Notes under the pieces: model-generated
Seen by the model: only the letters and a program-made list of their open reading frames with translations
Told to the model about the DNA's origin: nothing
The model's database searches: none
Source of the DNA: an uncultured Parvularculaceae bacterium
Lineage (GTDB): Bacteria; Pseudomonadota; Alphaproteobacteria; Caulobacterales; Parvularculaceae
Length of the DNA: 64,000 bases
Direction of reading: 5' to 3'
Assembly (NCBI GenBank): GCA_913055785.1
Contig: CAJXLJ010000013.1
Span: 1 to 64,000, forward strand
In this document: positions 63,262-64,000 of the stretch, in pieces
Position numbering within the stretch: the stretch's first letter is position 1
Layout of the letters: every line of letters begins with the position of its first letter
Translations under genes and position numbers: made by a program

Positions 63262-64000
63262 GCGATAACGGGCGACATCCGGAAGTGCTCTATCAGGCAG
63301 GCGGCGCCGTTGCGACGATAACAATCAACCGGCCATACGCACGCAACAGCGTAAACAAGAAAACCTGCCTGGCGCTTTATCAGGCAGTGCGCCAGGCCGA
63401 TGAGAACCCTAAACTCAGCGTGGTTGTCTTGCGCGGCGAAGGAAAGGATTTTTGCTGCGGCGCCGATCTCAAAGCCGAATCACAACGGCCCGACGAGAGC
63501 GATGCGCCCAGGCCAGAAACAGATATCCACCGCATATCTGTCCTGCTCCACGAAATGCGCGCGGTCACTGTCGCCGCTATCCGGGGCGGCTGCGCAGGCG
63601 CCGGGTTTGGCTGGGCATGCGCCTGCGACTTTCGCGTTGCGGCGGATAGCAGCGTATTCAACACAGCGTTTTTAAATGTCGGCGTCGCCGGCGACATGGC
63701 TGTTCCCTGGACCCTGCCCAGGATTATTGGCGCGAGCCGTGCGCGCGAGCTTTCATTCTTCCCGGGTAAATTTGATGCTCAGCTTGCATACGATATCGGT
63801 CTCATCAACAGGCTTTGGCCCGAAGCTGAATTCGAGAACAGCCTTGAAGGCTTTACCCAACAGCTTTCCAGCCATTCGCCGGAAGCGCTTGCCGCGCTTA
63901 AAGCCAATTATATAGCGGCTGAACGCCAAAGCCTTGAAGAGTATGTCATGCTCGAGGCAGACGCCCATATTCGATTACTCGGAACACAAGCATCAAAGGA
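63258..64000 (+). CDS. Crotonase-family protein, C-terminally cut by the window
   Basis: ATG at 63258 overlaps the previous stop, and the frame stays open to the window end (247 codons). The CoA loop is CCGADLKAES. The first catalytic Glu position reads GAGFGWACACD (Gly) and the second reads TAFLNVGVAGDMAVPW, so neither Glu is present. It is probably part of the ligase operon and another non-hydratase crotonase. The missing end should be short, since family members have about 260 residues. Confidence 0.85.
   Translation, partial: MSDNGRHPEVLYQAGGAVATITINRPYARNSVNKKTCLALYQAVRQADENPKLSVVVLRGEGKDFCCGADLKAESQRPDESDAPRPETDIHRISVLLHEMRAVTVAAIRGGCAGAGFGWACACDFRVAADSSVFNTAFLNVGVAGDMAVPWTLPRIIGASRARELSFFPGKFDAQLAYDIGLINRLWPEAEFENSLEGFTQQLSSHSPEALAALKANYIAAERQSLEEYVMLEADAHIRLLGTQASK

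Noticed and set aside
1-64000. Mobile elements, CRISPR arrays, tRNA or rRNA genes
   Set aside because: I looked for transposase motifs, spaced direct repeats and clover-leaf sequences and saw none that I could support.

Overview
The window is chromosomal DNA packed with catabolic genes. It most likely comes from an Alphaproteobacterium of the sphingomonad / Hyphomonadaceae / Parvularculaceae kind. The basis is two TonB-dependent receptors paired with spinster-type MFS carriers, an N-terminal lipoyl-domain start typical of alphaproteobacterial pyruvate-dehydrogenase-type genes, and many alpha-proteobacterial-style acyl-CoA dehydrogenases, crotonases and short-chain dehydrogenases. I see no rRNA, tRNA, CRISPR array, transposase or phage gene. 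Coding density is very high and nearly every gene belongs to a tight operon.

Region A (about 1-11.9 kb): a minus-strand operon runs from a TonB receptor through an MFS carrier, a fused E1 alpha/beta 2-oxoacid dehydrogenase, a succinate-semialdehyde-type dehydrogenase and a secreted PHB-depolymerase-family esterase into the first codons of a lipoyl-domain protein. Divergently lie a VOC-family enzyme, a GntR/FCD regulator and a serine hydrolase. Two GntR-like operators sit between the divergent units.

Region B (11.9-33.6 kb): an eight-gene minus operon encodes a family III CoA-transferase, crotonase, HMG-CoA-lyase-type aldolase, acyl-CoA dehydrogenase, amidase, group II PLP decarboxylase, N-carbamoyl-amino-acid-hydrolase-type amidohydrolase and aldehyde dehydrogenase. 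It is followed by an MFS carrier, a TonB receptor/SDR/ALDH unit, a ThDP enzyme, a fold-III PLP decarboxylase, a class III aminotransferase and a TetR regulator. Together these suggest uptake and breakdown of an amide or amine-containing acid. A 16-bp promoter element is shared by the ThDP-enzyme and aminotransferase promoters.

Region C (33.7-64 kb): this looks like a large peripheral-degradation cluster for a hydrophobic, probably alicyclic, terpenoid or steroid-like compound. It holds a ferredoxin reductase, cytochrome P450, Rieske oxygenase, GMC alcohol oxidase, aldehyde dehydrogenase, CoA ligase, four consecutive acyl-CoA dehydrogenases, five crotonases, five SDRs, a thiolase, and a DUF35 protein next to an SCP2-type thiolase-like protein (an Ltp2/ChsH2-like retro-aldolase arrangement). 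One IclR-family regulator is encoded. I find eight copies of an IclR-type operator motif (half-site GTRCGATAAT, or ATTATCGYAC on the other strand; two copies are weaker), one in front of nearly every transcription unit of region C and none that I could find in regions A and B. Region C therefore looks like one regulon.

Specific substrates cannot be fixed from sequence alone. The strongest new observations are the IclR regulon, the shared 16-bp promoter element, the GntR operator pair, and several paralogues with substituted active sites (crotonases, one SDR, one acyl-CoA dehydrogenase).
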